Shown here piece by piece: positions 35,327 through 38,962 of a DNA stretch of 38,962 bases (the first letter of the stretch is position 1; every line of letters starts with the position of its first letter). The stretch is taken from assembly GCA_016213885.1 (NCBI GenBank), contig JACQZM010000345.1, positions 1-38,962 on the forward strand, given 5' to 3'. The DNA comes from Candidatus Rifleibacteriota bacterium (GTDB taxonomy: Bacteria > Muiribacteriota > UBA6191 > JACPRK01 > JACQZM01). A program made the translations under genes and the position numbers. A model generated the notes under the pieces. That model was given only the letters and a program-made list of their open reading frames with translations. It was not told the DNA's origin and searched no databases.

Positions 35327-35641
35327 TCAGGAGGCGCGCTTCCACCAAGCTCGGGTGATCCACATGCGGTGGAGCGAAGCTGAAGTTGCCCGGCAGCAGC
35401 CCCTCTTTCCCGGCTCGCCTCCGACGAACTCCAGAAGACGGATAAGGCAGGCTCTGAACCTCTCGCCAGTGATCCGGAGGACTTTGTTCCCCCGCTCCTT
35501 GGCCGCCTCCGCTACCTTGACCGCCATCTCACCCGACGTCTGGAGCAGCCGCGCCACCCTGGCGACGAGGCCACGTCCGGCGGGGCCACGCCGCCGTGGG
35601 TCCATCCGCCTGCGACAACTCGACAGCGCATCGACACGCAT
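35327..35641 (-). CDS. Possible 104-residue protein, low support
   Basis: This open frame reads MRVDALSSCRRRMDPRRRG at the start, then a plausible amphipathic stretch (LLQTSGEMAVKVAEAAKERGNKV, quoted whole in two parts: LLQTSGEMAVKV, AEAAKERGNKV) and FRACLIRLLEFVGGEPG. The middle looks protein-like, but the ends are Arg-rich and there is no clear ribosome binding site. I know no family. It lies 32 bases downstream of the small antitoxin-like gene on the same strand and could be a decayed partner. The rest of 35128-35673 shows no other gene. Confidence 0.3.
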   Translation of the reverse strand: MRVDALSSCRRRMDPRRRGPAGRGLVARVARLLQTSGEMAVKVAEAAKERGNKVLRITGERFRACLIRLLEFVGGEPGKRGCCRATSASLHRMWITRAWWKRAS

Positions 35642-35673
35642 CGCGATCCGGGTAACACCGGCGAACCGTCAGC

Positions 35674-35931
35674 TTACAGTCTGCGCTGGGCGGCACGAGG
35701 ATTCGCGGTGCGCGGTCGGGAGGACCTTTCGTTCTTGGCAGACCGGCGCCTCCGCTTGGGAGGCAGGCTTACGAACTCCGCGGAAGAGTCTCGCTCATGC
35801 TGTCTGATGTAGTCGAACAGGGCGTCCAAGTCGTAGCCGACTTGTTTGGCGATCGCATCCCGGTGCATTCGGACTTCGGCAATGATCTCGTCGGAGTACG
35901 CGGGAGAGGTCTTGCGTTTCATGATTGCCAT
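35674..35931 (-). CDS. Small basic protein, antitoxin-like
   Basis: The 85-residue product starts at ATG 35931 with GAGGAG eight bases upstream; the Met three codons in (MKRKTSPAYSDE) is an alternative. The pattern SPAYSDEIIAEVRMHRDAIAKQVGYDLDALFDYIRQHE (residues about 9-46, quoted in overlapping parts: SPAYSDEIIAEVRMHRD, GYDLDALFDYIRQHE) is a helical core that I associate with widespread small proteins found near toxin-antitoxin genes. The tail is Arg/Lys-rich (PPKRRRRSAKNERSSR), which suggests nucleic-acid binding. No cognate toxin is obvious next to it. Function is unproven. Confidence 0.65.
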   Translation of the reverse strand: MAIMKRKTSPAYSDEIIAEVRMHRDAIAKQVGYDLDALFDYIRQHERDSSAEFVSLPPKRRRRSAKNERSSRPRTANPRAAQRRL

Positions 35932-37221
35932 CCCATCAACTCCTCAGGTGTGCAGATCGCGGGGGCCTCACGCCGCCACGGCTGGACCCGCGGCCCGCCA
36001 GGCGTGTCCCCTTGGGGCCACCGTCCCTGAAACCTGCTCCTGCCGCCCGCCGGAGAGAGGGGCTGCCATTCTGCCGGCACCATGAGACTGCCTGGGACGT
36101 GCACCGCAAGGCCGGCTGCCGACGGCTGCGGCACGACGGCAGGCGTAGCTTGTCGTCACGCAGTTCCAACCCTCTCGATGTCCTCGATGACCCGTCGACA
36201 TTCCTCCGGGTAGTTCCCAATGTTCTCGACAAACGGCCGACGGCCGTGGACACTTCCCCTCGACGGTCTTGGCGCGTCTCGGCGCGTTGACTCCGTGATG
36301 ACCGACTTGTCCTGCGGGTCCGTGTGCCGGTCTGTCGGCGTGGGCCGCTCCGAGAGGGGTGGGTCAGCGTCCAGGGGCATCCCAGCCGAGGACGAAGATG
36401 CCGCTGCCCTGCCTGCCTGCCGGTGCTCTGTAGTCCATCCTCTTCGTTCCCGTTCGTCGCGCCGTGATCGCAACTCGTAGACGTGAGCCGGGAAGATACT
36501 GGTCCCTATGTATCGTCCGCGGGCGCGTGACGAGATTTGCGCCCCAGTCGTCGAGATCGATGCTCGGGCGGTCGTCGATCTGTCCGGTGGATCCATCCTC
36601 GTTGACCGTCCCGAGCACAGGGACTCAGGATCGAGGCCGGTGTGGTCGGAGCTGTTCTTCGTCCGGCCGGCCGGTGCCCTGTGGTCCATCCTGTCCGGCC
36701 GATTCATCGGCGCTTCCCCACCGCTCGATCAATCCGGCCCCGCCACCCGAGGCCCATCCGACCTCGAGCTGTCCGGCGGAGAGACGTTGGCGAAGCTGAA
36801 TGGGTCACAGCTGCTCGATTCAGGAGCCGCCGGTCCGTGCGCTGCGGTCGTGCGCCTCGCTAACGGCGGAGTGTGTCGTTTTCAGCCGAGGAGGCACCAG
36901 GAGGCACCGCACTCGGCTCCGCCGTTCACGTGAACCCTACCCCACGACTCCTGGTGGTCCATCTCGCCCATGGATCGACCGCCGGAAGCCTGATCATGTA
37001 CTTCACAAAGCATCGTGCCGGCCCGCCATGGGAGGTTCGGTTGTCTGGACACGAGACGGAGAAACTGGCTGCTGTGGCGACGGAGCATGTGGGTGTGAAA
37101 GGACCCCCGGAGCAGCGGTTCGCCACGTTCGCACGCTTCCACCGAGAGGTCGAGGCGAGCAGTCCGAAGAACGTCTACGAGAGCCGCTTGAAGAACCCCG
37201 CGTGGAATGTCTCTGCCGATG
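35932..37221. other. Degenerate region without a convincing intact gene
   Basis: About 1.3 kb between the small antitoxin-like gene and the AbiE genes has overlapping short open frames on both strands but no clear start with a ribosome binding site. Two fragments look protein-like. On minus, an end reading PFVENIGNYPEECRRVIEDI lies near 36156-36240. On plus, a stretch at about 36920-37230 includes LLVVHLAHGSTAGSLIMYF. A 23-base segment is duplicated (36419-36441 and 36670-36692). The base composition is less GC-rich than the rest of the window. It is best read as decayed acquired DNA. Confidence 0.5.
36419..36692. repeat. Duplicated 23-base segment
   Basis: 36419-36441 and 36670-36692 match at 21 of 23 bases. 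On the minus strand both encode RMD(Y/H)RAPAGR, but in different frames, implying duplication followed by decay. Confidence 0.5.
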
Positions 37222-37656
37222 TCATGCATCGTTGGCTCCAACTCTGGCGTTCTTGTCCTCCGTGCCTTTCCACGGCTCGCCAGCCAGCAACGCCACGAGC
37301 TTCTGGAGGATGGCATCCAACGCGGCCTCGAAGTCCCAGGAGAAGCCGGGCCGAAGGAGCGGCCCCACGTCGTTGCGGAAGTCGGGATCGGTTCGCTTGC
37401 CGGCGAGGTTCTCCTCGAACTGCGCACGGGTGACGGTGCGGCCTTCTTCGGGCAGATAGCGCTGGAGGCACGCGAGGAGGACCTTCGGGTCGAGACGACC
37501 CAGCTCCAGCGTGTGCCAGAGGTCGAATGTCGCGATCTCCGGAACCCGAAACAGCTCTACGATCGCCCGGCTGATAATGAGGTCCTGCTCAACCTGCGCG
37601 TCGAGGAGCCACGGCGCCCGCGACCGCCACGCGGTGATGTGTGCTTTCGGAATCAT
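37222..37656 (-). pseudogene. abiEii: AbiEii toxin with in-frame loss of the nucleotidyltransferase core
   Basis: The gene starts with ATGA overlap at the AbiEi stop, the normal arrangement. The N-terminus IPKAHITAWRSRAPWLLDAQ and VEQDLIISRAIVELF, and the C-terminal FDLWHTLELGRLDP, FEENLAGKRTDPDFRND and LLAGEPWKG, are all conserved AbiEii segments. Between VELFRVPEIA and TFDLWHTLE about 130 residues are missing in frame. That region normally contains GGTALHKL and the RxSxDxD nucleotidyltransferase motif that gives the toxin its tRNA/nucleotide-modifying activity. The remaining 144 residues cannot be catalytic. The antitoxin gene upstream looks intact. An in-frame deletion between exactly these points is not a sequencing homopolymer error. 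Confidence 0.85.
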
Positions 37657-38435
37657 GCGTCGGGCTCGACCTCGGCGTTGATGATGAGCTTCCACTTTGC
37701 GCTTCGCTTCGCCGACGCAATGGCCGCCGCGCGGCGCAGCGGTGCGTAGCTCTTCGCTTGCTCCTGGACGAAGAGCTCGAGCGTCTTGGCGAGGTCCTCG
37801 CTGCCGACCAGATCGAGTAGGTAGCCGAGCCGCTGGGACCAACTGAGGGGCGACAGCCGCGCGACTTCGAGCAGCTTGCCCGCGTCGAGGCTTTCGGCGA
37901 GCTCGGCCACGACCGTCGCGGCGTTGCTCAGTCCGCCGCCGTGGTTCGGGTAGCCGACGAGTTCGAGCGCCGTCACCTCCGGGGTCGCGTAGCGTAGGAC
38001 GCCACGCGGCGTGTTGACCGTGACGACGGGCATCTTCTCCAGATCGCCTCGGGCGATGAACTCGACCCGCATCTCCCCGCACGACAGGGCCGCTCGGTTC
38101 TTGCGCACCATCACCTGGCAGGCCTGCGGCCGCTGGTGCGCCGCTCCGTGCCTCTCGGCCGCGGACAGCAGCCCGAGGTAGTAGGGCTCCTCCCAAACCT
38201 GCATGAGCTGATGGACGAACTGCTCCGCGGGCAGGCAGCCCAGCCGCCGGTACTCGGGCGGTACGATCACGTGGAAGCTCCGTGTGGGCTCGGCGATGAG
38301 CCCCTGCTCCTTCAGCCGGCGAAGCTGGGCTCGCACGGCGGTCTGGCTGCCGCTGATCGCCTGGAACGCCTCGGTGGAGCTGAAGTGGTAGCGCCCGTTC
38401 GAGGCTAGCTCTTCGATGTACGCACGGGCACGCAT
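37653..38435 (-). CDS. abiEi: AbiEi antitoxin/transcriptional repressor
   Basis: The 260-residue protein matches the AbiEi/AbiEi-4 family. An N-terminal winged helix (FSSTEAFQAISGSQTAVRAQLRRLKEQG, in part) is followed by RSFHVIVPPEYRRLG, YYLGLLSAAERHGAAHQRPQ and FIARGDLEKMPVVTVNTPRG (in part), and RYATPEVTALELVGYPNHGGGLS. In type IV AbiE systems it represses its own operon by binding inverted repeats and neutralises the AbiEii toxin without forming a tight complex. It overlaps the toxin remnant by four bases. GGAG lies 10 bases before the start. Confidence 0.92.
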   Translation of the reverse strand: MRARAYIEELASNGRYHFSSTEAFQAISGSQTAVRAQLRRLKEQGLIAEPTRSFHVIVPPEYRRLGCLPAEQFVHQLMQVWEEPYYLGLLSAAERHGAAHQRPQACQVMVRKNRAALSCGEMRVEFIARGDLEKMPVVTVNTPRGVLRYATPEVTALELVGYPNHGGGLSNAATVVAELAESLDAGKLLEVARLSPLSWSQRLGYLLDLVGSEDLAKTLELFVQEQAKSYAPLRRAAAIASAKRSAKWKLIINAEVEPDA

Positions 38436-38516
38436 TCGTTACAATTCTCCGTCAGTGTCATGTCGACAGTCACCTTGACCGAGAAGCGTCTCACGCGAGC
38501 GTGACGATTGTCTTTG

Positions 38517-38545
38517 AAGATAACACTTGACGCTGCTTTTGACAA
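38517..38545 (-). promoter_or_regulatory. Sigma70-like promoter for abiEi
   Basis: On the minus strand TTGTCA (38540-38545) and TATCTT (38517-38522) are 17 bases apart, giving a leader of about 75 bases before 38435. A TGTCGACA palindrome (38461-38466 plus flanking bases) and neighbouring GTCA/TGAC half-sites in the leader could be AbiEi operators. Confidence 0.6.
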
Positions 38546-38962
38546 GAATTGTCTCGCGACCGCAGCGGTGGACAGTCAGCGACCGGCGAGCCTCCGGGCG
38601 GGCGCCGGCAGGGGCTGGGCGAGGGGATGCAAGGGCCGGGGGCATGGCCATGGCCTACCGAGGCGGGGGTATCACCTTGGACACCCCGTGGACTCGGCGG
38701 ACGCCAGCTGCCGTTCCACCTCCTTCGGTACCCAGGGAGCATCAGGCCTGTTGTGCTGTCGGGAATCGGGCCGGCTCTAGAAGCCGCATCCAGAGCGCTT
38801 TGGTGATGTGCCTTCGAGGGTTTGTGGAGGGGGTCGATGGTGCGCGAAGCTGCGTGAGTGGGGTTTCCGACTCGCCATCGGTGCAGGAGTGCGCCGATGC
38901 TGCTGCTGGGATGAGGGGGGTGGGGGAAGCTGGCGAGAGCGTCGGCTTCGGCAAGTTGCGAG
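38546..38962. other. Terminal region without recognised gene
   Basis: About 417 bases to the window edge. Only short open frames on both strands; none has a ribosome binding site or a family pattern I recognise. Confidence 0.5.

Noticed and set aside
36873..37433. Open frame of 186 codons on plus strand with a protein-like middle
   Set aside because: No ribosome binding site, and its end runs antisense through the AbiEii remnant. Mentioned only as a possible fragment in the degenerate region.

Overview
The window is about 39 kb of high-GC bacterial chromosome, probably from an uncultured lineage or an assembled metagenome. No rRNA, tRNA, phage module, intact insertion sequence or CRISPR array is visible. 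The gene content suggests a free-living bacterium with an anaerobic or facultative metabolism. It includes a four-subunit 2-oxoacid:ferredoxin oxidoreductase, rubredoxin, a respiratory-type glycerol-3-phosphate dehydrogenase, many exported proteins, and a very large Ser/Thr kinase whose kinase core carries DWG in place of DFG. That kinase style, together with DUF362/DUF6599 and bacterial M49 proteins, is common in Planctomycetota, Acidobacteriota and neighbouring candidate phyla. The phylum cannot be fixed from this window.

Layout. 1-3.6 kb, minus strand: a degenerate type III-like CRISPR effector remnant. It comprises a Cas10-like protein without an HD domain and with a ruined GGDD motif, followed by a two-domain RAMP protein whose coding signal changes frame, running directly into the start of a peptidoglycan-recognition/amidase domain. 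4.0-7.7 kb: a secreted Lys/Pro-rich coiled-coil protein (plus); then, on minus, a PgaB-like polysaccharide deacetylase, a TPR protein and a stand-alone receiver. 7.85-11.0 kb, plus: a tightly packed four-gene cassette of a polytopic membrane protein with a Cys/His-rich tail, a radical SAM/SPASM enzyme, a 91-residue single-span protein and a signal peptidase I. I do not recognise this combination, and it is the best candidate here for an undescribed maturation system. 11.1-15.3 kb, plus: korDABC and a GT4 glycosyltransferase. 15.4-25.9 kb: a secreted repeat protein, an FmdB zinc ribbon, the 1550-residue kinase, a collapsed fumarylacetoacetase-like gene, a 55-residue small protein with a strong ribosome binding site, rubredoxin, a frameshifted M49 peptidase and a TPR protein. 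25.9-35.1 kb: a double M16 protease, a lipoprotein, GlpD, a PAS-receiver protein and a PDZ-DUF362-DUF6599 protein. 35.1-39 kb: a lower-density, probably acquired region with a small antitoxin-like gene, degenerate sequence, and an AbiE type IV toxin-antitoxin pair whose toxin has lost its catalytic core.

Two features cut across the window. First, several genes are broken in different ways (RAMP, FAH, M49, AbiEii), which could reflect genuine decay, assembly indels, or both. Second, related GC-rich repeat fragments occur between genes and once inside the kinase coding sequence.
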